This document shows, piece by piece, positions 33,674 to 44,564 of a stretch of 64,000 bases of DNA (position 1 is its first letter; every line of letters starts with the position of its first letter). A program made the position numbers and the translations under genes. Source of the stretch: Lactuca virosa (Eukaryota > Streptophyta > Magnoliopsida > Asterales > Asteraceae); contig CAKMRJ010005634.1 in the NCBI GenBank assembly GCA_928212115.1, positions 121,276,608 through 121,340,607 on the forward strand, given 5' to 3'. The notes beneath the pieces were generated by a model. That model did no database searches. It worked only from the letters and a program-made list of their open reading frames with translations, and was not told the origin of the DNA.

Positions 33674-35860
33674 TGTCACACCCCAGCCGTCAGCGGAAAA
33701 ACCGGGCAGTGTAACGTCATTTCTCGTATCATAGTTATCAACTTCCTGAAAACACATGCAATTTAAAATACGTCAACATAAAGTTGGTGAGTCCACAGGT
33801 TTTGACTCCATATAAAAATAATACATTTTCCAAATTCAAAAGTATAGTTTTGAAAGTATCATTTTGACTCTCCAACGTTTAGTATATATATCTTAGGTAT
33901 AAAAGTTTACTTACCAAATAAGTAGTTTACCTATAAGTCTCATATACTATGAATATAAGTGTTCGTAATTCCACACAAACGAAAGTTGCTACGTATAAAT
34001 CTTATTTCAATTCTATACGAGTAAAACCGCTACGTATAAATCTATTTCAATTCTATACGAGTAAAATCGCTACGTATAAATCTATTTCAATTCTATACGA
34101 GTATGTGTATTAGGTATAGTTATCTAATTAATATACATGTAGTATACCTATAAGTTTCTTGTACCTAGAGTATATGTGTTTGGGAAACTTATACTTAACA
34201 TTAATACTTGTATAACGACAAAGTATAATGCTTCTAACAATTTGCTACCATGACTATATGACTAGTTTCAAACCTCTGCTTGATGCTACAAGTTTCACAT
34301 CTTAAGATAAGTTCCACACAATTCATCAACGTCGGAACAATAAACAAACAAAAGGACAGTTTCTCACTCGCACACCGTTGTGTTGCAGCTAGCAACCACG
34401 AGTGGGGTTTTTAACCCGTATCTTATTCATACACGACTTCCTCGCTCACACGGGATTAACGGTTACAGGTCAGAGGATTTTCCCTAAGATTTCCAATCTT
34501 ACATGATGAGTACAATAACTCATGTAGACTTGTCGAGTTCCGTTAGTTCTAGCAGTAAAGTCATATTCATGTCTAAAACCCTAAGTTATTTGACTATGCT
34601 TTAAACATTACTCCTAATATTTATAATACTTAGGCAATACAACAGTTATAATTAGAATTAAAACTAGGTTTTATCTTGACATAAAACCAATAACAACAAC
34701 ATATAACATACCTGGTTTTATCTTGACATAAAACCAACAATAACAACATACTTATCAATTAACATATAGAACTCCCGAATATAACTTCGGAACTATATCG
34801 CACACAACATATATATAGAATCCTAAGTATAACTCAAGATCTACATTAATTCAAGGACTTGCTAAAAAGTTGATAATAGTTGTATATATTTAAAATATTA
34901 TATTTAGAACAACTATATCCCGGTTAATATAACTATCTACGTTGATACTAATATACTATCATATAGACATAATAGTAACGTATATACAATATTTAGCATG
35001 CATTTTCCCCCGAAAATATTAGAAAATGGGGCCATGAACTCACCCTAGTAGCGTGATTTTATGTAATCTATGCAGAAACGGTCAGCGGTACGAGGTCGTC
35101 GGGGCTCGGGATGCAAGAGGGCTTCAGCAAATGAGAGAAAGGAAAGAAGTTCAGGTGTAAGAATGGCTGAAGTCGGACCTGCTATTTATAGTAAGATTTT
35201 TGGCCCTCACGTCGTGAGTTTTATAAGACTCACGTTGTGAGTCTAGCATGATCATCTCGTAGACTTGCCATTTGCGTCCCTAGCTCCGGAAGGTTGCCAG
35301 ATGAGTCCTCACGTCGTGAGATTTATAAGACTCATGTCTTGAGTTTGGATATTATCCCTCTGTAGCCTCGTCACACACCTTCTAGATTCCGAGATGTGGC
35401 AAAATGAATCCTCGCCTCGTGAACATCTATGCTCACCTCGTGAGTTCAGTCAGATTAGGGTTTCTAACAGCTGAATCTTCGGAAGGTCATAACTTTCACA
35501 TACGAACTCCGTTTTTGACGTTCTTTATATGAACGCGTAGGTATTTACAAGTACTACAACTCTCTTTTAAAATCCAATAGCTAATTCTAAGTGTATTTTA
35601 GATTCCTCTTATTATAGAGATTTATAGTGTTCAGTTTATCATAACTTCTTCATGCGAAGTCAGATTCAGATGTTCTATATATTTTTGGAATCATAGGAAC
35701 GTATACTTTGAGTTGTATCATAAAGAAAGTTCATATTTGTATTAGAATTTATCATGAACTACATAACACTCTTATCACATTATAAGTTTAACCAAATCAC
35801 ATTACATGATTGGCATAATCACATGTGATTGTCTATTGACCTATTTTGACTGGTGTTACA
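33674..35860 (-). repeat. Gypsy-D 5' LTR (2187 bp)
   Basis: It aligns with the copy at 28396 throughout. Differences seen: loss of about 14 bp after CTACCATGA (34245-34260) and an extra ATTTATAAGACTCATG-type segment near 35321-35345 that duplicates part of the CTCACGTCGTGAG array. TATA box at 35182-35191 (minus), donor-like site at 35034-35043 (minus). Confidence 0.93.
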
Positions 35861-35865
35861 ATTTA

Positions 35866-36802
35866 AACCACAGAGTTCGTATGGTGCACATAGTGAAAGT
35901 TTACACTTTGTTACTGCTTATTTATGATTATATCAGATTTAAAATTAGTTTGCATGCTTTATTAGGGTGTTGCAAACAGGAAAGAGGGAGGAACAGATAT
36001 GAACAGCGAGAGCAGCCAGTCACATAGTGTGTCAATATAGGGTAAAGGATTCTGTGACTCACCTTCGGTTTGGAAGGTTAAATTTGGTAGACCTGGTTGC
36101 TTCTGAAAGGTAATTTAGTAGCTTAAACCATCTTCTATATATGTTGTGTCTAGATTTGCATCGTTTTCGATGTTGTGATTCAGAAAAGGCTTCACCAGTT
36201 TCGTGTCCTGTTGTCAAATTGTGAGCAATTTTCAACATCTGATGGGAATAATATGTTCAGAAATTTTCAGAGATAAAGTACATGTATGCAAATGCTGACA
36301 AGTTTACATACAAGTATGTAGAATGTAGTATGTTTTATTGTAGACTTTCATATGTTAGGATCAGCAAATCTTAGTCATTTAATGTGATAATATTAGCGTG
36401 TATATATATTAAGTTCCTATTTATTACAATATAAGTAGAGCAACTGTATCCGACATATTCAAATGAGTTGATTCTGGTCTATATTCTTTCATTTGAGGAG
36501 GGACTGCTTAGGCTTGATTTTTTCTTGTATTGACATTATCCATTTATTATCTCCCGATTTTTAATTTTGTATGTGTTTGATAAATTTCTGTTAATTGGTG
36601 GTCTACGTGCTTTATAAAGCTCTTTTGGGCAGGCAAGGCAAGAAATGATAGAACATGTTCACTATATATATTGTAATAAATTTTTATTATTGTTTTTGGG
36701 TATCTATAGATAAATGATTAAACAACAATTTTATCCGTTTTCATGAAAGAACCTTACATTTATTGTTTTCTGAAATTATTTATGATGTTTGCAGATGCTA
36801 AA
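35866..36802 (+). other. CACTA interior, intron-like AT-rich sequence
   Basis: AT-rich sequence with one small exon-like island at about 35968-36040 (GTGTTGCAAACAGGAAAGAG onward, preceded by a TTTATTAG acceptor-like end). No protein recognised. It resembles intron sequence of a captured gene; a TTTGCAG acceptor-like site at 36788-36794 precedes the next exon. Confidence 0.45.
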
Positions 36803-37745
36803 GCAAAAAATGGGTCAAGTATTCAACAAAGTGGGGAGACAAAATTCTACCAGATTCTCTTCTCAACTTGTCTAATGAAGATGATATTCTTTTCATGGAT
36901 GTAGATGTGAAGGATCATATGAAAGATACAACGGATGATGTTCCTAATCAAGAAGTTGATTTATGCAATGTTGATGTAATTCCTGGTGTTCAAGATGATG
37001 TGGTATCAACATCAGTATCACATATAGAATCTGTTCAGCTTACAGAAGGGCAAATTATTTTTGCACTTCGAACAGTGAAGATCCAGACATACCATGTAAT
37101 GATGATATCTTTTTACTGTTTCACCCTTCTACTCCTTTTCCTCCTTGTATTGGACAAGTTGCTACAACAGATTCCATGTATCCATTATCTTCTTCATCTC
37201 ATGAGAAAGATGAACAGGGGATAATCACAGTAAGAAAAGGGAAAGATCTTACTCCACCATGTTTCCCAAGGCCAAGTGCTTTGCCTGAATTTGGGTCTGT
37301 TTTCAAACGCAATCCATCTGAGGTTGAATATCGGGCCCCACTTCCTGTGAAGCCGAATAATCATCTTAGGATTCCTGGTCAAACTAGGTCAATGCAATTA
37401 CACACACCTCTAGAAATCACCCGGAATGGACTGCTGGAGGAAGGTGGTGCTAAAGCTGAACTTCAGGTTACATGTACAAATGGTTTGGTTTGATCATTAT
37501 TTTATTTATTTATTTATTATTGTGAACAGGGTTTAGGAAGCCTGACACTGTACAATGGATGATTCTAATATATCGGACCAGAACAACTCTGATGCTGCTG
37601 CTGACATACCTTACTTCTCTGATGTTGAAGCTATGGTATAATTTTTATTTATTGTGAACAGGGTTTAGGAAGTCTTTAATAGTTTATGAGGTATTATTGT
37701 TCAATGGACTTTACCCATGCTCAGGAGTCATGCCTTGCAAGTGAA
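36803..37745 (+). pseudogene. Captured exons of an EMB1967/MCRS1-type FHA-domain protein gene
   Basis: Frame 1 encodes KKWVKYSTKWGDK, LPDSLLNLSNEDDILFMDVD and an acidic stretch to about 37080. After a one-base shift a second frame gives NSEDPDIPCNDDIFLLFHPS and continues open to a CTTCAG/GTTACA donor-like site near 37466. After an intron, an exon at about 37532-37637 gives AAADIPYFSDVEAM and ends at GTATAA; another exon-like piece (MDFTHAQESCLASE) ends near 37745. The NED.LFMDVD, SEDPDIPCNDDIFL and DIPYFSDVEAM blocks in this order are what I remember of plant EMB1967-like proteins (MCRS_N plus FHA domain, chromatin-complex homologues). The FHA domain itself is not seen. Assignment is from memory. 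Confidence 0.6.
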
Positions 37746-38536
37746 GGTACAGTTTCTTATTTGATTATGATTCTTGCAAATCTTGGATTTTATATAAATA
37801 ATAATATAATGTTGGGGTTTTTTGTTATAATAATAAAACTAATCATATTTTACTCACTATTATGAAAGTTGGGCTACTAACCAATCGGTATACAAGAGCA
37901 TAATTGTAATTTTCTATATTTTGTAAATTTATGTGTCTGATATATAATAATACTTTGTTTCTTTTTTCCTTCACAATAACAGTCGAGGAAAAAAACACTT
38001 GCGGATTTACTGCAGATGCAATCAGTACATGAAATTTAAAATTCCAAATTTACTATAGAATTATTAGATAATTATTATTATCTAGTTAGTTAGGAATTGT
38101 CTCCTGATGCTTCTCTTCCCCTGTTGTAGATGGTCTTCTTATGGTTCATAAATGAACTAGGCATACAAGTGATGGATTGGAAAAAAAAAATTGTTATCTG
38201 TTATTGAAATTCATCCAATGTCCATGTCCTTATCATGCTCCCATCACACCTAAAAATGATAAAATTGTATATGCAGGTATTCTGAATTATTGACTTGCTT
38301 TCTTATGCAGATTGTGACCCTCATAATTCTTGTCGTGAATACTCTCTTTCCTATTTTATATGAAGGGGTCGGTTCAGCTCTACTGGAAAAGCCATGTTTT
38401 AGGGTAGTTATCTTTATCTTGAACATCAGCTATGTCATGAATATATTCAAAACGCTCCAATATGATAAAATGCTGATGTATTTTCATTGTTGGTGAGGCT
38501 AATTTCCTTTTTGTAAAATTAAGTCTATTGATGCAG

Positions 38537-38964
38537 ATAAAGTCTTGGAGCAAGATCATGTCATAGATGGCAGACCAGTAAGATACCTTTTCATGATTAT
38601 ATTATATGAAATGACATATATTAGGGTCACAAAATGGGTAAATTTTAGGGTCGAGTTGGGTTGACCCACCATCACCTTTTTGTCCATTTGGCTTGTTTTA
38701 TCTTTAGCTAAGTGATTACATTGTATCCATTTGGAGATAAAATATATCCCAAAATGATCCATTATTGGGTAAATTGATTGAAATTGCTCTCTCTAATTGG
38801 TATTTAGATCATAATTCCTTTGCTTTTTTGATGTGTTCTTGAATTAGGTTGAAGTGAAGAGGACAGTTCCAAAAGAGGATATGCTGGGTAGTAGAGGTGT
38901 ATCAAGAACAAAGAAAATATTTGTTGGTGTTATACCATTTTCTTTTCGTGTTTTATTAAAAGTA
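38537..38964 (+). pseudogene. Captured exons of an hnRNP A/B-type RRM protein gene
   Basis: Exon 38537-38577 follows GATGCAG and encodes KVLEQDHVIDGRP, the end of a first RRM, with a GTAAGA donor. After a 270-bp intron, exon 38848 follows AATTAG and encodes VEVKRTVPKEDM, then GVSRTKKIFVGVIP, the inter-RRM linker and the RNP2 strand of the second RRM in plant hnRNP-like (musashi-type) proteins. The family normally has GG in this strand where here there is GV. After about 38940 similarity is lost. Correct phase across the intron supports capture from genomic DNA, not cDNA. It is a fragment, so no RNA-binding function is expected. Confidence 0.8.
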
Positions 38965-39344
38965 GGTATGTCCCCTTGTTCACTTTCACTTTCATATTTT
39001 GTATTTGATTCTTCTTGGTTTATATTAAATTAACTGAAGTAGTATAATATTTTATAACATAGATTGATGATGCTTGAATCCATTATGAATACTAATGTGT
39101 TGATGATGAAAACAGGTATCATGTGGAAACAGATGCATAACAATAAGAAGTAGAAACAAGAAGGTGTTCCTTAATAGCAATGTAGTATTAGGTTATATAG
39201 TTAGGGAAAACCTCTTAATAACAATGTACAATCGGATCCCCTTAATACCAATGTATTACAATTTTTTGACATGACGTTATGGATCAAATTGATTGTTTTG
39301 GTATATATTTGTTTCCATATTTTTGTATTATGCGTAAATAAGTA

Positions 39345-39690
39345 TCGTAAAGACACGTCGTAAATGTATATCGTAAATGGTTGCTGAAGTTTATGACACG
39401 CAAATGCGTGTCATGTTCATTTATGACAGGGGCTTTAATGATACACAATGTGTGTCCTAAACGTGCATCGTAAGGTTACGACATGCAAATGCGTGACGGC
39501 TTCCATTATGACAGGGGCTTCCTTGATACGCATTGCGCGTCGTAAATATGCGTCGTAAATGTGTGTCATAAATGCGCGTCGTCTATAGACGATGCGCAAA
39601 AGCGTGTCGTCTCTCGTTATGACAGGGCCTTCCTTGACATGCATTTGCGCGTCGTCTGAGCGTTTTACGACACGCATTGTGCGTCATAAA
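39345..39690. repeat. CACTA right subterminal repeats
   Basis: About seven variants of GACACGCATTTGCGTGTC-type near-palindromes and CGTCGTAAA words, interleaved with TTATGACAGGGGCTTCC. Shorter counterparts are at 27110-27300 on the left. Such subterminal arrays bind TNPA-like proteins in known CACTA elements. Confidence 0.85.
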
Positions 39691-39710
39691 AGGTTGTTTT
39701 TCTAGTAGTG
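39678..39710 (-). repeat. CACTA right terminal inverted repeat
   Basis: Complement of the left end, closing with CTAGTAGTG and followed by the TCT duplication (39711-39713). Confidence 0.92.
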
Positions 39711-39713
39711 TCT

Positions 39714-40558
39714 AATGGTATAGACAAAGCATGCTTGTGGCATTGTCGTCTTGGATACGTGAACAAGAAATGCATCGCCCAACTCCAAAAGGATGGAGTG
39801 TTGGAATCATTTGATCTAAGGTCAGATGATACATGCGAATCTTGTCTTTTGGGTAAGATGACAAAATCACCTTTCACTGGATCTTGTGAAAGAGGTGAAG
39901 GTTTTTTGGATCTCATAGACACAGATGTGTGTGTGGGACCTTCAGATCATCCAGATAGGTTGCTAATTGATTCTATGTGACTTTTACCGATGATTATAGT
40001 AGATATCATTATGTCTACTTAATCAAGCATAAGTCAGAAACCTTTGAAAAGTTCAAAGAGTTTAAACATGATGTCGAGAATCAATTAGACAGGAAAGTAA
40101 AGATGCTCTGATCAGATAGAGGCAGAGAGTATCTTAGTATTGAGTTCCATGACTAGATCAAGGAATGTGGAATAGTTTCACAATTGACACCTCGTAGGAC
40201 ACTACAACTTAATGGTGTGGCTGAGAGGCACAATCAGACCTTATTAGACATGGTTCGTTCCATGATGAGTCGAGATTTTCTTCCAATTTCGTTCTTAGGG
40301 TATGACTTAGAGATTGATGCCCACATTCTTAATCTTGTCCAAACTAAGAAGGTTGCCAAAACACCTCACGAGATGTGGACAAGGAAGGTTCCCTCGTTAG
40401 CACATATCAAGGTTTGGGGTTGTGAAGATTTCGTTAGACGAGAGACTCACGACAAGCTTGAACCTCGAAGTGAGAGATGTATTTTCATTGGCTACCAACA
40501 GAAGTCCTTTGGATATTTTTTCTACATACCTAGTGAGAATCTGGTCTTTGTAGCATGA
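39714..40558 (+). pseudogene. pol: Copia integrase
   Basis: It begins with the integrase zinc finger (LWHCRLGYVNKKCI, then CESCLLGKMTKSPF), continues with the catalytic core (FTDDYSRYHYVYLIKHKSE, SDRGREYLS, NGVAERHNQTLLDMVRSM) and the C-terminal GCEDFVRRETHDKLEPR. Asp, Asp and Glu positions of the DDE triad can still be read. Stops or shifts occur at about 39978, 40111 and 40156, and the open part 40184-40558 ends at a TGA. Confidence 0.88.
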
Positions 40559-41878
40559 AGAGGAGTCTTTCACGAGAGAGCTCATATGCAAAGAGGAAAG
40601 TTGGAGTACCATTGATCTTGAAGAGATTCAAGAATCAAACGATGAACGAACATTTGAAGACGCCAGGGTTCAACCAGAGGAAGAGATTCCAGTTGAACAA
40701 GTTGACGATTCATTACCTCTTAGGCGTTCCAGTAAAGTTAGAATGCCACCCGAGTTCTATGGTTTCCATATTACTACAAATGGTGATACGTTTATCAGTG
40801 ACAATATACTGGTAAATTTGGATGAACCTGCTAACTACAAGGAAGCAATGGCAGGCCCTGAGGCAGCCAAATGGCAAGAGGCAATGCACAGCAAGATCAA
40901 GTCCATGTATGACAACCAAGTTTGGAATTTGGTTGATAATGTACGAGGTCGTAAGACAGTTGCGTGCGAATGGATCTTTAAGAAGAAGACCTACATGGAT
41001 AGAAAGGTACACACTTTCAAGGCTAGGCTGGTTACGAAGAGCTTTAGTCAAACCCCAGGGATTGACTATGATGAGATCATTTCACCAGTGGCTAAGATAA
41101 AATCTATTAGGATTTTTCTAGCCATAGCTGTCTTTCATGACTATGAAATTTTGTAGATGGATGTCAAAACTGCTTTCCTTAATGGGAAGTTGGCTGAAGA
41201 TGTTTACAAGAGTCAGTCAGAGGGTTTTGTAGATGCAAAATATCCGAATAGAGTGTGTAAGCTTGAGAAATCAATCTATGGATTGAAACAAGCTTCTCGT
41301 CGATGGAATCTTTGTTTTGACGAGAAGGTCAAATAGTTTGGCTTCTCTAGAAATGAAGATGAGTCCTGTGTGTATGTCAAAGCTAGTGGGAGTATAATAA
41401 CCTTCCTAGTGTTGTATGTTGATGACACACTTCTTATAGGAAACGACATTCTAACTTTGCAAGAGGTTAAGTCTTGGCTTGGAAAGTGTTCCGCTATGAA
41501 GGATCTAGGAGAGGCTACTTATATTCTGGGAATAAGGATTCTAAGAGACGAGAGTAAAAGACTAATTGGACTTACTAAAGGTACAAACTTGGAAAAGGTA
41601 TTGAAACATTTTAGTGTGGAAAATTCCAAGAAGAGGGAACTGCCTATCAAGAGTAATACCAAAGTGAGTAAGACATAGAGTCCAAGTACCGACGCAGAAA
41701 TGTTTCATTTTCTTTGATCATGGTCAATAGTTATCAGGGAAATCTAGGTAATGTTCATTGGATAGCAGTTAAGAATATTCTCAAGTATCTACGAAGGACT
41801 AAGGAATAGGTCCTTGTACTTGGTGGCAGTGATACGTTGAGGCTAACTGGGTATAGTGACGCCAGCTTTGAAACAAAC
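40559..41878 (+). pseudogene. pol: Copia reverse transcriptase and RNase H start
   Basis: From about 40743 the frame gives the copia RT (WQEAMHSKIKSMYDNQVW, WIFKKKTYMD), a stop at about 41155 before MDVKTAFLNG, then YGLKQASRRWN and, from 41370, the catalytic LVLYVDDTLLIGND with the YVDD motif that marks copia RT. It stops after SKT at 41676-41678. RNase H begins in broken frames and is cut at 41878 by Gypsy-C; it resumes at 53644. Confidence 0.88.
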
Positions 41879-42231
41879 TGTAACATCCCGTTATTTTCTA
41901 TTTATAAAGTCAACTCTAGTCAAACAAAAGTCAAACAGAGGTCAACTAAAACCCTTTTTAGTGTTTGGGTTTCAATTTAGGTTATAATAATAACCTTTAT
42001 TTGCTAAAATCCTTAAAATATCTACATTAGAAATTGAAAGGAAAAAGGCTTGAAAATCCGAGAAACTTCGCTTTGGACCGCAAACACTTTGGGTCGCAAA
42101 GAGTTTACGGCCGTACACTCTTCGGACCGTAAACCCCTCGCAACTGTAAACGAGGCTTCGGCCGTAAACGTTAAACCGACTTTAGACCGTAAACGAGGTT
42201 CACGGCCGTAAACCCTCGGACCGTGAACCCT

Positions 42232-42267
<36 letters not shown>

Positions 42268-44549
42268 TTTTCTTCATTTTTCCTTCATTTCTCATATCCT
42301 CCAGTCAAGAACTCTCAAATTCTATCAAGTATAATCAAGAACACTTCTAATTCTCACCAAATTTGTAAGTGATTCATCCATTTCTAAGTTTATATCCTTC
42401 TTTATCTAGTAAAACCCCTTGATTTCATCCTAGAATTCATCTCTTTTGGGTTAGATCTTCAAGAACACGAAGAACACACTAGTTCTTTAAACCATGAACA
42501 CCCCCTTCAAACTTCAAAACGTAAGTAATCTTCCATATACTAGTTATCCTATAGAAGCTCTTAACTTACAAACTTGAAAACAACCATTTCCCAAGAACAT
42601 AAGAGTTTACGGCCACGAGCATCTCCCTTGGTCGTAAACTCAAGATCTTTTTAGGCCATGAGCATCTCCCTTGGACGTAAACTCCTATGAAGAACATCAT
42701 TGGTCGTAAACTCCCCTGGCCGTAACACCAAAGGTGTGGCCGTAAACTCCAAGGAGTGTCCGTAAACTCTCCATTTAATTCAATCACATGTGATTGTAAA
42801 CATTTCAATCTAAGTGATTCCTAGTCCCTAAGATGGTTTCTTACATAATTAGTTGTTTAAACACTAATTATATACATATATGTATCATTATATGCTTAAT
42901 AGGATCCGTTGTGTTCAAGACTTCACTTGACACTTAGCATCCTACACCGGCCTTATATTTGAATAACTTACTACAGGTGAGTTCATACCCCCGTTTTTTC
43001 ATAGTTTTTACTATTTTAAGGGGGGGGGGGATACAAGTCTAACACAAAGATTTTGTGTTATAAACCAGTGATTTTCAAATATCTTATCAAATGAATTTCA
43101 GTTATCATCAAATCAAATAGTTTTAAATGATTGTTTAAAAAATGACATCAAGTCGTCAAAATGAATTTCAAAATATCAAACTTCTTTTAAATGTATTTAT
43201 AAACTTATATTTTTCCCCAAAAATCATACTAGTATACATATATTTATATAAATAAGATTTAAAAGATTTAGGACAGATAACCCACTTTGGTTCGTTTTCC
43301 TTGTTTGGATGTGGGATTACAAGTATCAGTTATTTGTCCGAGTGTCATTTAAATTTTACTTATATATTTGTATATGTATACAAGTATAAAACTTTATTCA
43401 TTTAGTTTCAATTACCCTTGTAACAAGTTGAGCAAGGGATTGCATTCATACTAAGTATCAATACATAAAGTACTTATAAATTATAATAGGTATAATTTAT
43501 GATTCATAAAACATTAATTCACGATTCAAGTATACTAGAATACATTGTTTTACAAGAACAAAGGTTTGATTCAAAACTATCAAGACTATACATTCTTTCA
43601 GATACATGTAGAATACTAATTCAAGAACATACTATCAGTCATTTATTTCAGAATGATTGGATTTTTCATAACTATTATACATGTAACGTTTATATGCTTT
43701 TATGAGTCAAGTAGTACAGGTTTTTTAATTCATTGAAACAATATAGTAAAGTCCTGACATTATAACCAGAATCTCCAGCCGGGGATCGAAACAATGTGTG
43801 TATAGATCTATATTGGGATTGACAACCCCGCACTCGGACTGGTAGCTACAGTCAGGCATACACGCCTGTGAGTGACAAATTGTTATCAACATGTTTTCAA
43901 CGCACTCATAGCGTTGGGTCAGGCCATCTAGTCAGTATGGGTATAATAACCCATTAAAAGATATTAACAACACGTTAGTGTATAAACAACTAAACTTAGG
44001 TACTTTTTCAAAGTACAAGTTTACAAGATAAAGTTTGCAGTAATACATTACACTTTACAATAACAGCTGGTGAAATCAGATATACTCTCAGATACATTTT
44101 TACAAAAGGATTACAAATACAAAACATTGGGTTACAATTAGAACAGTTTTATACAACAAAAACTACTTTTCATACACAGCAGAAAATATAGGATTTTCTG
44201 GGAAACAGTTTACATATTCAAGAAACAGAAAACATTCTTCCAAACATAAATACTTATGTACTCACTCAACTTTATGTTGATACTCTCTTTTCAAATTACT
44301 TGTATTCTCAGGGAAGCAGTACACAGGTACACCCGGAGCTTTTGAGAAGATGGAGCTATTTATGTCTTGTCTTCTTCTTTTGTACAACTATTTAGTTTCA
44401 ATATACAATGTTGAAATACATGTAAATATTTATACTTTTTAAATACAGTGGTTGTTTGTACTCTGATTACAATAATGCATGTGTTGTGATACTACAAATG
44501 AAGTCCTCCACCCCCGGACGTTTCCGCCGTCTGGTTTGGGGGTGTGACA
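41879..44549 (+). repeat. Gypsy-C 5' LTR (2671 bp)
   Basis: GTCAA words occur at 41909-41952. About 14 copies of GGCCGTAAAC in either orientation occur (42098-42232 and 42604-42770), with a TA tract (42236-42265) in TATA-box position between the two clusters. Then come a CAGGTGAGTTC donor-like site (42974-42984), a G-run (43020-43030), the CCTTGTTTGG module (43291-43347), and the terminus with TTTCCGCCGTCTGG. From the donor onward it is similar to Gypsy-A LTRs. Confidence 0.95.
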
Positions 44550-44552
44550 GAT

Positions 44553-44564
44553 TGGTATCAGAGC
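44553..44564 (+). other. Primer binding site of Gypsy-C
   Basis: TGGTATCAGAGC three bases after the LTR; initiator tRNA-Met complement. Confidence 0.92.

Larger units (their letters stand above)
28396..35860 (-). mobile_element. Gypsy-D: Ty3/gypsy element nested in the CACTA, minus strand, gag deleted
   Basis: Two LTRs (28396-30574 and 33674-35860) enclose only 3.1 kb. On the minus strand the order is 5' LTR, PBS, RT (N-terminally truncated), RNase H, integrase, chromodomain, PPT and 3' LTR. No gag or protease remains. Flanks are ATTTG and ATTTA, an imperfect 5-bp duplication. The LTR starts on the minus strand with TGTAACACCAGTCA, close to the Gypsy-A terminus TGTGACACCAGTCA. Confidence 0.92.
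27094..39710 (+). mobile_element. CACTA (En/Spm-type) DNA transposon, non-autonomous, with captured host exons
   Basis: The ends are CACTACTAGAAAAACAGCC (27094) and its imperfect complement GGTTGTTTTTCTAGTAGTG ending at 39710. They are flanked by the 3-bp duplication TCT, as expected for this superfamily. Subterminal ACGACGCGCA-type repeats follow. Without the nested Gypsy-D it is about 5.15 kb. No transposase (TNPA/TNPD-like) ORF is visible. Instead it carries exon-like fragments with splice sites from at least two host genes (36803-37745 and 38537-38964) and an unassigned CT-rich leader plus exon on the left (27390-28071). Strand is given by the captured exons. Confidence 0.9.
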
